DNA of 64,000 nt from Berkiella sp964594635 (GCA_964594635.1 CAZQMV010000002.1:1-64000); one strand, 5' to 3'; counted from the first letter of the stretch, positions 1 to 7,199 are shown. A program made the numbers and translations. The notes: generated by a model not told the origin, from the letters alone.

Positions 1-46
1 ACTCATAATCCCTTGGTCCTAGGTTCAAGTCCTAGTGGGCCCACCA
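1..46 (+). tRNA. tRNA-Ile2 (CAT), 3' half only
   Basis: The window begins inside a tRNA gene. Visible are an anticodon loop containing CAT, the variable loop, a T-arm (CTAGG and CCTAG closing TTCAAGT), and a GGGCCC acceptor strand with an encoded CCA ending at 46. The anticodon loop and the segment after it resemble gammaproteobacterial tRNA-Ile2, whose CAT anticodon is lysidine-modified to read AUA, more than elongator tRNA-Met. The 5' half is outside the window, so the isotype is an inference. The 3' end of a tRNA is a common integration site, and accessory sequence begins directly after it. Confidence 0.75.
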
Positions 47-70
47 ATTTTCTCCTCCATCAATTTATCA

Positions 71-276
71 CCCCACGCTACGATTATCTCGCTTTGCTCG
101 CTAATCTTACGCGGGGCTAGAAACCTGCGCCCCGATGGGGCTGTTGAATATGAATTTTTATTCGCGGCGTAGCCGCGTAGGAAAATAGCCCCGCGTGAGG
201 AACATTCGCGACAGCGAATGGGCCGATGCGTGGGGTAATGAGGCATCCCCCACACCCAAGCCCCGTAGGGGTGAAG
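71..276 (+). repeat. 206-bp palindrome-rich repeat, copy 1
   Basis: This stretch is repeated without a visible difference at 309-514, a period of 238 bp. It contains several nested palindromes: CCCC..GGGG enclosing GATTA..TAATC near 71-116, GCCCC-gat-GGGGC, GCGGC-gta-GCCGC, ATTCGC..GCGAAT, and GTGGGG..CCCCAC near the end. Such clusters of GC-rich palindromes beside a RAYT transposase gene fit REP/BIME-type elements. The open frames through it are by-products of the repeat and are not genes. Confidence 0.85.
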
Positions 277-308
277 GAAAATGTATCGAAAAATTTAACC
301 CAACATTT

Positions 309-514
309 CCCCACGCTACGATTATCTCGCTTTGCTCGCTAATCTTACGCGGGGCTAGAAACCTGCGCCCCGATGGGGCTGTTGAATATGAATTTTTATT
401 CGCGGCGTAGCCGCGTAGGAAAATAGCCCCGCGTGAGGAACATTCGCGACAGCGAATGGGCCGATGCGTGGGGTAATGAGGCATCCCCCACACCCAAGCC
501 CCGTAGGGGTGAAG
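309..514 (+). repeat. 206-bp palindrome-rich repeat, copy 2
   Basis: Direct copy of the repeat at 71-276, separated from it by a 32-bp spacer. It ends 16 bp before the stop codon of the transposase gene on the opposite strand. Identity of the two copies by eye implies recent duplication. Confidence 0.85.
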
Positions 515-530
515 AAGAATTAACCACAAT

Positions 531-1001
531 TTAACCCAAAATAAAACGTTCCTCACATTCAATATTGTGCTTTTTTAATATCCGTTTAAATTCTTCTTCG
601 AATGTAACCATTTTGTGATGTTCTTCTTGATTGCTGATGTAATGGATCACTTTTTCAAGTGCTGAGTAGCTTACAGAAAAGCAGCCATAACCTTCTTGCC
701 ACGCAAATTGTTGATCTTTAACAAAATTGTTATGAATCCAAATAGTTGTTTTTGATTTGATGTCACGAATCAGATAGCTGAATTTATCAAGATGTTTAAT
801 TGTGATCAATAAGTGCAAATGATTTTTGGTGCCGCCAATTTGCAAGAGGATACCGTTGTAAGATTTTACAATTCCTCCTATGTAAGCATACAAACGAGGT
901 TGAATATCTTCGGTAATTAAATCTGTTCTATTTTTTGTTGACCAAACAACATGAAAAAAATGAGAGCGAAATGAATGTGACATCCCTAACATCCCTAACA
1001 T
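531..1001 (-). CDS. REP-associated tyrosine transposase (RAYT), IS200/IS605 TnpA-like
   Basis: A 156-aa protein of the Y1 (HUH) transposase superfamily, which cuts single-stranded hairpin DNA through a 5'-phosphotyrosine. Near the N-terminus is the family pattern SHFFHVVWSTKNR. The metal-binding His-x-His lies in NHLHLLI around residue 62, and a candidate catalytic Tyr in VIHYISNQEEHH around residue 120. Length matches family members. Three ATGs lie close together at the 5' end; the one starting MSHSFRSHFF is equally plausible. Repeats at 71-514 and 1082-1200 flank the gene on both sides, as expected of a RAYT with its target palindromes. No canonical IS ends were seen, so it may be a domesticated transposase rather than a mobile IS. 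Confidence 0.8.
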   Translation of the reverse strand: MLGMLGMSHSFRSHFFHVVWSTKNRTDLITEDIQPRLYAYIGGIVKSYNGILLQIGGTKNHLHLLITIKHLDKFSYLIRDIKSKTTIWIHNNFVKDQQFAWQEGYGCFSVSYSALEKVIHYISNQEEHHKMVTFEEEFKRILKKHNIECEERFILG

Positions 1002-1081
1002 CCTATGCCATCCAATAGCTTGCCCGAATATAATTCAAACATTGGAAATAACAAGAGGTTTGTTAAATTTTATTCCGTATT

Positions 1082-1200
1082 CCCCACGCTGCGATTTACC
1101 CGCCTGCGGCGTTTAACCCCACGCTACGATTATCTCGCTTTGCTCGTCAATCTTACGTGGGGTAATGAGCCATCCCCCACACCCAAGCCTCGTAGGAGCG
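1082..1200 (+). repeat. Diverged copy of the palindromic repeat
   Basis: From 1117 the sequence follows the start of the 206-bp repeats (CACGCTACGATTATCTCGC, then TTGCTC and CAATCTTACG). It then jumps to the repeat's last part (GGGGTAATGAG, CATCCCCCACACCCAAGCC). The middle palindromes are missing, and a second shorter CCCCACGCTGCGATT unit precedes it. It lies upstream of the transposase gene, mirroring the two copies downstream. A 112-codon open frame here runs through the repeat and is judged not coding. No other feature is seen in the rest of 1002-1401. Confidence 0.7.
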
Positions 1201-1401
1201 TAGGAATAAATGAGTGTCTTTGCTATCTATTTGCTTCGCTAATGCGAGCTAGTCTTGCCCGGACGAATCCAATTAAAAATATTTGCTTTAACAAAATGTC
1301 TAGAGTAAACGTCAGAATTTCTCACAAGGATAGTGAGGTCTGAGTTTAAAATAACTTAGAGTTTTAACTATTATTGCTATTAATACATTTAGGAGTTTTT
1401 T

Positions 1402-1497
1402 ATGAAGAAAGTTAAAATGATAAAAAAGCGTGTTAAAGTTTCAAAATTCCCAGTATTAACATCACCCGGTCATTGCCAAGGTGGTGGTGGCTGGTAA
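1402..1497 (+). CDS. Putative 31-aa RiPP-like precursor peptide
   Basis: ATG at 1402 follows the ribosome-binding sequence AGGAG with 7 nt spacing. The peptide has a very basic N-terminal half rich in Lys and Val, then a short tail SPGHCQGGGGW ending at the stop. The split into a charged leader and a compact C-terminal tail with His, Cys, four Gly and a terminal Trp is what precursors of ribosomally made, modified peptides often look like. A stem-loop follows at 1512, then a broken small gene, a MATE exporter and an unknown gene on the same strand. No known RiPP family or modifying enzyme is recognised, so the role is inference. A small unmodified signal peptide is an alternative. Confidence 0.45.
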   Translation: MKKVKMIKKRVKVSKFPVLTSPGHCQGGGGW

Positions 1498-1511
1498 GTT
1501 AATATCAACAA

Positions 1512-1540
1512 CTACTCCATACGAAGTTCGTGTGGAGTAG
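1512..1540 (+). terminator. Stem-loop after the peptide gene (terminator or attenuator)
   Basis: CTACTCCA pairs perfectly with TGGAGTAG. Inner pairing of ACGA with TCGT extends the stem. It lies 15 bp after the stop of the 31-aa peptide and has no strong T-run, so partial termination or mRNA-end protection is as likely as full termination. Such hairpins between a precursor gene and its downstream genes are common in peptide operons. Confidence 0.55.
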
Positions 1541-1573
1541 CCAGAAAAAGTTGCAAATCTTAAGGAAGAGCGC

Positions 1574-1824
1574 ATGAATTCAAATGTTGATTTCAAATTT
1601 GGCATCATCACATTTTAGACACCTATAAATACCATGAGGATTGTACGGCTATTTTTGGTGAATATCTTCACCATTATCCATATTTTGGGATGCGCGGCGA
1701 AGATGATTATGCTGAACTTGAGAGAACGTATAAAATTACTCAGAAACTTCATGTTGATGAATTTAACGAGCCAATACTTTCATTTGAAGCAGAAGATGTT
1801 GAAGTAGGAGTCAGCTATATATAA
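1574..1824 (+). pseudogene. Frameshifted small gene between peptide and exporter
   Basis: ATG at 1574 has a good ribosome site (AAGGAAG, 5 nt spacing) and opens MNSNVDFKFG, but the frame stops at once in TAG near 1616. A second frame, joined at about 1600, runs HHHILDTYKYHEDC and onward to TAA at 1822-1824, with acidic, protein-like composition (FEAEDVEVGVSYI at the end). Joined, the product would be about 83 aa. The TAA overlaps an ATG (TAATG), suggesting translational coupling to the exporter gene. I do not recognise the family. It could be a decayed gene or one broken by a sequencing indel. Confidence 0.45.
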
Positions 1825-1854
1825 TGAATAGTGAATTAACACACAAACAAATAA

Positions 1855-3216
1855 GTGATTCATACCATGGTTAGTGCCTCCACATTCTCGCAATCCATAG
1901 GAATTGCAATCAATAGAAGCGCGACACAAGTAGCGTCTATACTGATTACGGCCATTTTAGGATTTTACAGCATTCGAGTGTTGGCTGAATTTAGCTTGGC
2001 ATTAACGTTTGCAGCCATTCTATTTGCGATTGTGACAACCATTCAAATGGGTGTGCAAGCTGAATTTGGAAAACGGTTTATTGAAAAAAACGTTCAATCA
2101 CTTTATAGCCTATTTAAAACCACATTATTAATAGTTTGTTCCATCGCATGTATTTTAGCAATTAGCATATGGATTATGCCAAACCCTTTCTCCAGTGCCA
2201 GTAGCGTAGAACTCGCAATCAATGCTGTTGAAGCGCTTAAAATTCTTGCGTTAAGTCTACCGCTTGTGGGAGCTTTAACCACCATAACCTTTTTTTTAGA
2301 AAGTATCGGTCAAACAAAGCAAGTTGTCATCTTAAGAACTGGCCAAGTCTTATTGCAAGTTGGCTTTGTTTTGACTTTCATTCTTGTTAAGCAAATCGGT
2401 TTGTATTCAATTGTGCTGAGTGCAAAGTATTTAGCTGTAATGTATGTATTAAGTGATTTGCTAATGCTGGGTGTAGGTTCAATGCTGCTTTATGTCAATT
2501 ATAAAAAGCAATTCCATGATCTTTCAAAACCACCATTATCCAAGTTAAATCTTAACAATTCCTTCCTTTTTGTAGCCAAATTAGGTTTTCCTGCGATGTT
2601 TGGCATGATCGGTCAGCGAGTGATATTTTATGGTTATGCCAATTTAATAGCTAGTTTGGGTATTTTGCAGATGTCAGCCTTTTCAATTATGAATTCACTT
2701 GTTTTCTTTGTGCAAATACCGTTACTAGGTGTTGCTCATTTAATGACCATTAAAATTGGTAAGGCGCTAGGTGAAAAGAAGCCGCTAATCTTAAAAAACA
2801 CCTCTTCAGAATTTATAAAGCTATTTATTATTGAACTTAGTGTTATTGCAGCATCTTTATATTTATTATTGCCATTTTTGTTAAAACTAATGACAGATGA
2901 TATAGCTGTATTGCAACTACTAGAGTCTTCAAAACCGCTCATCCTACTTTATTTTATAATGAATGCTGCGCTAACTTTTAGCGTGAGTGCTCTACGTGGG
3001 TATTCAGATACTTTAATGCCGCAATTGATTATTCTATTCATATTGTCTATTGGAACATTGATAGGATATATTACCGTGTCTGATCAGATCGGGTTTGGTG
3101 GGATTATAATAACTTTTAGTTTCTCAGGCCTGATAGCTGCATATTGCTTGTTTAAGAGAATGTGTTATATGCAAAGAAGCGAGTTTGCAGTTTTGAAAAT
3201 ACATGAAGCGATTTAG
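1855..3216 (+). CDS. MATE-family (multidrug/peptide) exporter
   Basis: A 453-aa integral membrane protein with about twelve hydrophobic segments and the two-bundle layout of the MATE/MOP flippase superfamily, which exports drugs or metabolites using an Na+ or H+ gradient. The central region (AMFGMIGQRVIFYGYANLIA, then IPLLGVAHLMTIKIGKALGE) resembles the start of the second MATE bundle. The start is uncertain: GTG 1855 or ATG 1867 lack a ribosome site, whereas ATG 1824 overlaps the upstream stop but is out of frame by one base near 1870. A further indel there is possible. By position it is the candidate exporter of the 31-aa peptide. A MurJ-type lipid flippase is less likely. Confidence 0.75.
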   Translation: MIHTMVSASTFSQSIGIAINRSATQVASILITAILGFYSIRVLAEFSLALTFAAILFAIVTTIQMGVQAEFGKRFIEKNVQSLYSLFKTTLLIVCSIACILAISIWIMPNPFSSASSVELAINAVEALKILALSLPLVGALTTITFFLESIGQTKQVVILRTGQVLLQVGFVLTFILVKQIGLYSIVLSAKYLAVMYVLSDLLMLGVGSMLLYVNYKKQFHDLSKPPLSKLNLNNSFLFVAKLGFPAMFGMIGQRVIFYGYANLIASLGILQMSAFSIMNSLVFFVQIPLLGVAHLMTIKIGKALGEKKPLILKNTSSEFIKLFIIELSVIAASLYLLLPFLLKLMTDDIAVLQLLESSKPLILLYFIMNAALTFSVSALRGYSDTLMPQLIILFILSIGTLIGYITVSDQIGFGGIIITFSFSGLIAAYCLFKRMCYMQRSEFAVLKIHEAI

Positions 3217-3261
3217 TATTCAACAGAAATGATAGAAAATAAAAAAATGGGCTAAACCTCA

Positions 3262-4029
3262 GTGAATACATTTCAATCAAAAGAAAAAAGACAACTTAAA
3301 AAGTTGTTTGAATATAAAAAGAACTATCAAGATCCTTATTTTCTTTTAAGGACAGGAACAAAGAAAAACCTACAGACCTTTTCAAGATGGAATCAGCTTT
3401 TTAAGCATAAGTTAAATACTGCTGAACCTTATTCTGAAAATGCAAGCAAAGATCTACTTGAGAGCGATTATTATGAATATGTTAAAATTATTCATTTGGT
3501 TGGGTTATTTCATCAAGAGAAATCATATTGGTTTAGAGATCAAGCAATTCATTTTTTAATTAAACTTCACGACAAGTGGCACAAAATAGCAGGAAAATTA
3601 GACCAATCGTTCTTCTTAAAGATCTGGGTATTTGAAAGCGATTTCTTAGATTCACAACTCGTTTTTGCTCTAAATAAAAGAATCGATCGCTATACAAATA
3701 TGTTTGATGATCCAACAGAGAATAGTGTCATTCCTTTTTTATCAACGGATACGCAAAATAAAGTTTCAACATTTGACGTTTCGTATCAAAAGGTAATTGA
3801 AGGCTTTTCACAAGATGATCTTAATGAAATGCCCTCCAAGCTGCTTCTTAAGATATGTAAAGGTCCGATAGTTAAAGAAGGGATAGTTAAAATTAATATC
3901 AATCATCCAGTAAGCAAAAATATAGAATACTTCTTAGAAAAAGAAATTTTAACAGAAATAAAACAAGAAGAAGATGAGTCTTACTACACAGCACATATTG
4001 ATAATGTGTGGGTTTTGGGTAGAAGCTAA
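3262..4029 (+). CDS. Hypothetical protein downstream of the MATE exporter
   Basis: A 255-aa soluble protein, probably from GTG 3262, 45 bp after the exporter and in the same direction, so probably cotranscribed. It is rich in Lys, Phe and Tyr, with an aromatic stretch around residues 80-125 (HLVGLFHQEKSYWFRDQAI) and no signal peptide or membrane segment. I recognise no domain or catalytic motif. Its place in a peptide-exporter cluster makes it a candidate modifying, maturation or immunity protein, by inference only. Confidence 0.6.
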   Translation: MNTFQSKEKRQLKKLFEYKKNYQDPYFLLRTGTKKNLQTFSRWNQLFKHKLNTAEPYSENASKDLLESDYYEYVKIIHLVGLFHQEKSYWFRDQAIHFLIKLHDKWHKIAGKLDQSFFLKIWVFESDFLDSQLVFALNKRIDRYTNMFDDPTENSVIPFLSTDTQNKVSTFDVSYQKVIEGFSQDDLNEMPSKLLLKICKGPIVKEGIVKININHPVSKNIEYFLEKEILTEIKQEEDESYYTAHIDNVWVLGRS

Positions 4030-4046
4030 AATCTATGCTCCTTAAT

Positions 4047-4087
4047 TCCCTACGCTGTGACTGCCGAGCAAAGCTCGCCAATCTTAC
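4047..4087 (+). repeat. Decayed copy of the palindromic repeat
   Basis: CCTACGCTGTGACTGCCGAG..CTCGCCAATCTTACGAC follows the order of the first palindrome of the 71-276 repeat (CACGCTACGATTATCTCG..CTCGCTAATCTTACG) with several substitutions. It marks the 3' edge of the peptide-exporter cluster. Confidence 0.5.
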
Positions 4088-4277
4088 GACATGTCGTTGA
4101 ATTAAAAAAATGATAAGAAGTTTTTAGGCGATAATTTTTTACTGGAATTGCTGTTAAATATCTATTTACAACCCAATCTCACTTTTGCTACTCTACGCAG
4201 TAATCGTGACTGCAAAGTGCGACGAACACTTCGCAGCCACTGACCACAAGCAAACTTGATTTAGGAAGTTAAAGCTC

Positions 4278-4376
4278 ATGGCTAAGCGCATTTTATTACA
4301 TTCTTTCTCAGTTAAAAAGCTCGCATTCAAGCGATTCGTTAACCTATTGTTTTTTAAGCATAATTTCTTGACATAA
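4278..4376 (+). CDS. Possible 32-aa basic peptide
   Basis: ATG 4278 to TAA 4374-4376 encodes a Lys/Arg/Phe-rich peptide (MAKRILLHSFSVKKLAFKRF at its start). An AGGA lies 11 nt upstream, a rather long spacing. The rest of 4088-4442 holds a small hairpin (GCAGT..ACTGC near 4197) and an AACCC..GGGTT stem near 4377-4397 before the next gene. Peptides this short arise by chance, so this is weakly supported. Confidence 0.25.
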   Translation: MAKRILLHSFSVKKLAFKRFVNLLFFKHNFLT

Positions 4377-4442
4377 CCCACCGATTATTCGGGTTTTGTG
4401 ACAGGATTTTGTTTGCTTACTCATCAGTAGGGGAGTATTGCT

Positions 4443-4883
4443 ATGCAAGCGTATTCGCTATCCGGCATCATTTCTGATGCTCGTCGTTTCACGCGTACGG
4501 CAAAATTGTCGTTGGCTGAAGTGTTGTTTATTTTTAGCCATACACAATTAAATGAAGTTGAAAAAATCCTTTGGATATTTTTAACCACACATGCCGACGA
4601 AAATCTTTATTCCACATTCTCTTATGCACAACTTTCATTCTGTTTGAATGTACCAACAGAAAAAGTTCACGCAGCACTCAAGCGTTTAATGGCCATGGGC
4701 TTTTTAGACACCGAAGATATCCTCGATTCATTCACGCCACTTAAGCTAATGAGATATTGTCGATTCTCGGTGCAATTACCATTAGAGGGGTTATTAGCTT
4801 TGAAGAAAACGGCGAAATTGCCAGTGACATTACCAAAGCGTAAACCGATCACTATCAATTTATTACACAACCGATTTAACTAA
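4443..4883 (+). CDS. Small winged-helix-like protein heading the GG-peptide cluster
   Basis: A 146-aa protein with a strong ribosome site (GGGGAG, 7 nt). Residues about 58-95 (YSTFSYAQLSFCLNVPTEKV then HAALKRLMAMGFL) have the pattern of a helix-turn-helix: a recognition-helix-like segment, then a Leu/Met-rich helix, as in MarR/ArsR-like winged helices. It precedes three same-strand small ORFs by 10 bp, 10 bp and about 70 bp, so a local regulator is plausible. No exact family is recognised. Confidence 0.5.
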   Translation: MQAYSLSGIISDARRFTRTAKLSLAEVLFIFSHTQLNEVEKILWIFLTTHADENLYSTFSYAQLSFCLNVPTEKVHAALKRLMAMGFLDTEDILDSFTPLKLMRYCRFSVQLPLEGLLALKKTAKLPVTLPKRKPITINLLHNRFN

Positions 4884-4893
4884 AGGAGTAGAT

Positions 4894-5064
4894 ATGAACA
4901 AACAAGAACTTGTCCGGTGTAGCTTAGCGAAGACGGATGCCCACTTGGTTAGTGGTGGCTATCAAGAATGGTCTTACGATCATATTGAGAAAGACTGGCA
5001 CGATGTAGTGCATTATTTTTGTACGATCGTGAGTCATACCTATATAGACATAGAAAATTCATAA
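4894..5064 (+). CDS. 56-aa peptide with possible Gly-Gly leader
   Basis: ATG 4894 follows AAAGGAG. The peptide reads MNKQELVRCSLAKTDAHLVS then GG, and continues with an aromatic, His-rich segment (YQEWSYDHIEKDWHDVVHYF) and one Cys. LVSGG resembles a double-glycine processing site, but the leader lacks the typical LxxxE pattern. It lies 10 bp after the HTH-like gene and 10 bp before the clearer double-glycine peptide, so it is probably in the same operon. A bacteriocin-like or accessory peptide is possible; the function is unknown. Confidence 0.5.
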   Translation: MNKQELVRCSLAKTDAHLVSGGYQEWSYDHIEKDWHDVVHYFCTIVSHTYIDIENS

Positions 5065-5074
5065 GGAAGTAAAC

Positions 5075-5257
5075 ATGTTGATTATTAATGATGAAGCATT
5101 ACATGACATTAACGGTGGTAAATGACGCATTGGAGGCATGATTTCAAGCTTAGTTGTGGGTTTTGTGGTGGGTGGGCCTGTTGGACTAGGTTTTGCGGCA
5201 TCGGGAATTATCATGGCTAAAGGTATTGATAATTTACATGATTTATATAGTGAGTAA
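5075..5257 (+). pseudogene. Double-glycine bacteriocin-like peptide interrupted by in-frame TGA
   Basis: ATG 5075 has a good ribosome site (AAGGAAG). It opens with MLIINDEALHDINGGK, a classic double-glycine leader, and meets TGA at 5123-5125. The same frame then stays open to TAA 5255-5257. It gives a Gly-rich hydrophobic core with GxxxG-type spacing (RIGGMISSLVVGFVVGGPVG, GLGFAASGIIMAKG) typical of class II pore-forming bacteriocins. Without the TGA the product would be 60 aa. The stop sits exactly at the leader/core junction. A nonsense mutation is the simplest reading; read-through is the alternative. A GGAGG lies only 1 nt before an ATG at 5138, too close to act as its ribosome site. Confidence 0.6.
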
Positions 5258-5259
5258 AT

Positions 5260-5310
5260 CCCCCGCTCGCATCCGGCGTAGCTCGTAGAGCGAAGACGGA
5301 AGCGCGGGGG
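5260..5310 (+). repeat. GC-rich palindromic element
   Basis: CCCCCGC at 5260-5266 pairs with GCGGGGG at 5304-5310, with inner GGCGTAGCTCGTAGAGCGAAG similar to the element at 35952-35989. It starts 2 bp after the double-glycine peptide frame and could act as its terminator, or be a dispersed REP-like unit. Confidence 0.55.
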
Positions 5311-5329
5311 AATTTAAAGGAGAAACAAT

Positions 5330-5512
5330 ATGAACTTACTACAACTGCTCTTATTTGCTTGGATAGCCGCCTGGGTATTTGCTGAATCGCTCTCACCCGG
5401 CATAAGCTATTTTGGAAAGCTGCAAGCGTCGATTATTGCGACGTTTGCAGCAGGTTATGCGAATGATGCACATCGAGCATTGTGGCGAAAATTAAAGGGT
5501 TGGATGAGCTAG
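5330..5512 (+). CDS. 60-aa small membrane protein, possible immunity or holin-like
   Basis: ATG 5330 is preceded by AAAGGAG. The protein has one N-terminal hydrophobic helix (LLQLLLFAWIAAWVFAESL), a second weakly hydrophobic segment (LQASIIATFAAGYA) and a basic C-terminus (RKLKGWMS). Small membrane proteins directly after a bacteriocin gene often give self-immunity, which is the reason for the suggestion. No family is recognised. Confidence 0.5.
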   Translation: MNLLQLLLFAWIAAWVFAESLSPGISYFGKLQASIIATFAAGYANDAHRALWRKLKGWMS

Positions 5513-5520
5513 GAAAAAAT

Positions 5521-5668
5521 ATGAAAACATTAATAATGAGTATGTTCCATATGAGCAATTAAAAAGCAATCAATAGCTATTGCGAGTGGCAAATATAAAC
5601 CTAAGAAAAGTGAACCAAAAATATGGTTTACGTCAAGCACACCGTTGAGGCTTGCCGAACAATCATAA
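5521..5668 (+). pseudogene. Remnant of an HTH regulator (HVO_A0114-like antitoxin family)
   Basis: ATG 5521 opens MKTLIMSM but stops at 5560. One frame further on reads KQSIAIASGKYKPKKSEPK then IWFTSSTPLRLAEQS and stops at 5668. The pattern SGKYKPKKSEPKIWFTS is typical of the N-terminus of a family of small predicted transcriptional regulators often paired with toxin genes; the DNA-binding part is absent. It is a frameshifted, truncated relic. Family assignment rests on memory of that motif. Nothing convincing is seen in 5669-5851. Confidence 0.45.
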
Positions 5669-5851
5669 AAGCAGGATATATTTAATCTTTAAAAAAACAG
5701 AGCCACCTATAGCAGTTATGATACCACGCATTTTAAAAAATGGTGTTAAACAAATGGACCTAAATGGTGTTAAGAAGAAATTCAAAAATAGTTTAATACT
5801 TGATTCCTCTTCTTTATCTAATGAGATAAGTGATAAATTGACCGCTCTGGG

Positions 5852-7068
5852 CTAAATCTTAGGCTTGCCTTTATTTGGGCTTGAGCTTGGGCTTGAGCTT
5901 GAGCTTGGGCTTGAGCTTGAGCTTGGGCTTGGGCTTGGGCTTGGGCTTGGGCTTGAGCTTGAGCTTGAGCTTGAGCTTGAGCTTGAGCTTCGGCTTCGGC
6001 TTGGGCTTGAGCTTGAGCTTGAGCTTGAGCTTGAACTTGAACTTGAGCTTGAGCTTCGGCTTGGGCTTGGGCTTGGGCTTGGGCTTGAGCTTGGGCTTGG
6101 ATTTGGACTTAGGGTTGGGCTTCCGCTTCTGGATCGAGAACGAAAGAAGGTAGGCGAGGGAGATGTGGATGCAGGGGGAGTGTAATCTCCTAGATCGTGA
6201 AAAAATTGTTCTCCATATTCAAGTATGGGAGAAACACTTGGAATTTTAGGAGGTTCTGGTTTATTTGTTTGATTATTTTTTTGCCCTTCTCGACGCTTGG
6301 CAACCGCTTCCATTAGCTCTATGAACAATACAGCATCTTGATACCCTTTGGTGAAAATGCTTTTTGCTTTCTTAGAAAAAAGAAAATCTAAAATATCTTC
6401 ATTATTTTCCATTGCAACTTTGAATATATCAGGGAAATGAAGTGACGTTCGCTCTTGTGTGCAATTGTTTTTCCCTTGTGCTAGGGTATTTTCTCCACTG
6501 AAATAGGGATCTTTTTGTGCATATATCACTTTTATATCTTTCCCTAAGGTTGTAATGTGAGCAGAGCACATAGGGCAACATTCTAACGACGTATAAATTC
6601 TTACTCCATCAGGTAATGTATTTGTATTATTTTCTTTTAAATATCTTCAGCCAGTCTTGGCTCATCGTATTCTAGCGCAGCTTGTTTATTAGGATGATTT
6701 TCTTTCACCGCAGTTAACTCACAGGGAGTATGAAGTGCAAATCCATCTACATCAATCTTATATTGCCCTATTACTAATGGGTCGCGGGATTCAACAAAGA
6801 AGACATTTTTGATTTCCCCCGCGCGCCAGGCCATACCTAGCTCTATGTCAGATGGTTTGTAGTTTAAGTACAAGGTCATTTCACTCGTTATTTTGTTAAT
6901 TTTATGTAATATATTAGCCGCAGGCGCTTCATGGATGTATATACCTGGGACTCCACAATAAAAGGGTTCTTTTGCGGGGTATTTTCTTGATGTACTTGCC
7001 ATCAATGCTATTGGACTTTCTGGAGGCAGAGTTGCAATATAAGCCATAAATTCTTTATCAGTAGTCAC
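5852..7068 (-). pseudogene. Deaminase-like protein with Ser/Pro tail, split by a -1 frameshift
   Basis: The first part (7068 to 6637, 143 aa) ends at TAA; a -1 shift at about 6640 continues into the second frame. The join reads through RIYTSLECCPMCSAHITTLG, whose C-P-x-C pair matches the second zinc motif of cytidine/nucleoside deaminases. The partner His/Cys-x-Glu is not obvious; HTPCELTA, about 50 residues earlier, is the nearest candidate. After a helical region comes a tail of nearly pure Ser and Pro with a few Arg, encoded by hexanucleotide repeats, ending NKGKPKI. Joined length is about 390 aa. It could be a decayed effector or toxin-type deaminase, or an intact gene using programmed frameshifting or hit by an assembly indel. 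Confidence 0.5.
5878..6120 (+). repeat. Hexanucleotide tandem repeat (GAGCTT/GGGCTT)
   Basis: About forty near-perfect 6-bp units alternate GAGCTT, GGGCTT and occasional CGGCTT or GAACTT. On the minus strand they encode the Ser/Pro tail of the deaminase-like protein. Because the unit is two codons, copy-number change alters tail length without changing frame. The plus-strand Leu/Gly open frames are shadows of the repeat. Confidence 0.9.
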
Positions 7069-7199
7069 GGTGCCAGCTCCTTATATGCTCATGAGTGGGA
7101 CCTGACTAAAATTTAAAAGGTTCAACCAGAATTGAATGCTGTATAAGCACGGATATATGTTAGGTAAGGGCAAGGTTACAGGAATAGCTCGGAGCCTCG

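Noticed and set aside
25..562. Several open frames of 65-134 codons on both strands
   Set aside because: They run through the 206-bp repeats and palindromes, share the same sequence twice and have no ribosome sites.
1005..1343. 112-codon plus-strand frame
   Set aside because: Passes through the diverged palindromic repeat and lacks a ribosome site or protein-like composition.
4368..4396. TTGACA as a promoter upstream of the HTH-like gene
   Set aside because: No -10-like hexamer lies at 15-19 bp spacing.
5652..5855. 67-codon frame from TTG
   Set aside because: Weak start, no ribosome site, low-complexity composition, ends in the VNTR edge.
5865..6185. Leu/Gly/Glu-rich plus-strand frames
   Set aside because: Shadows of the hexanucleotide repeat coding the Ser/Pro tail on the other strand.
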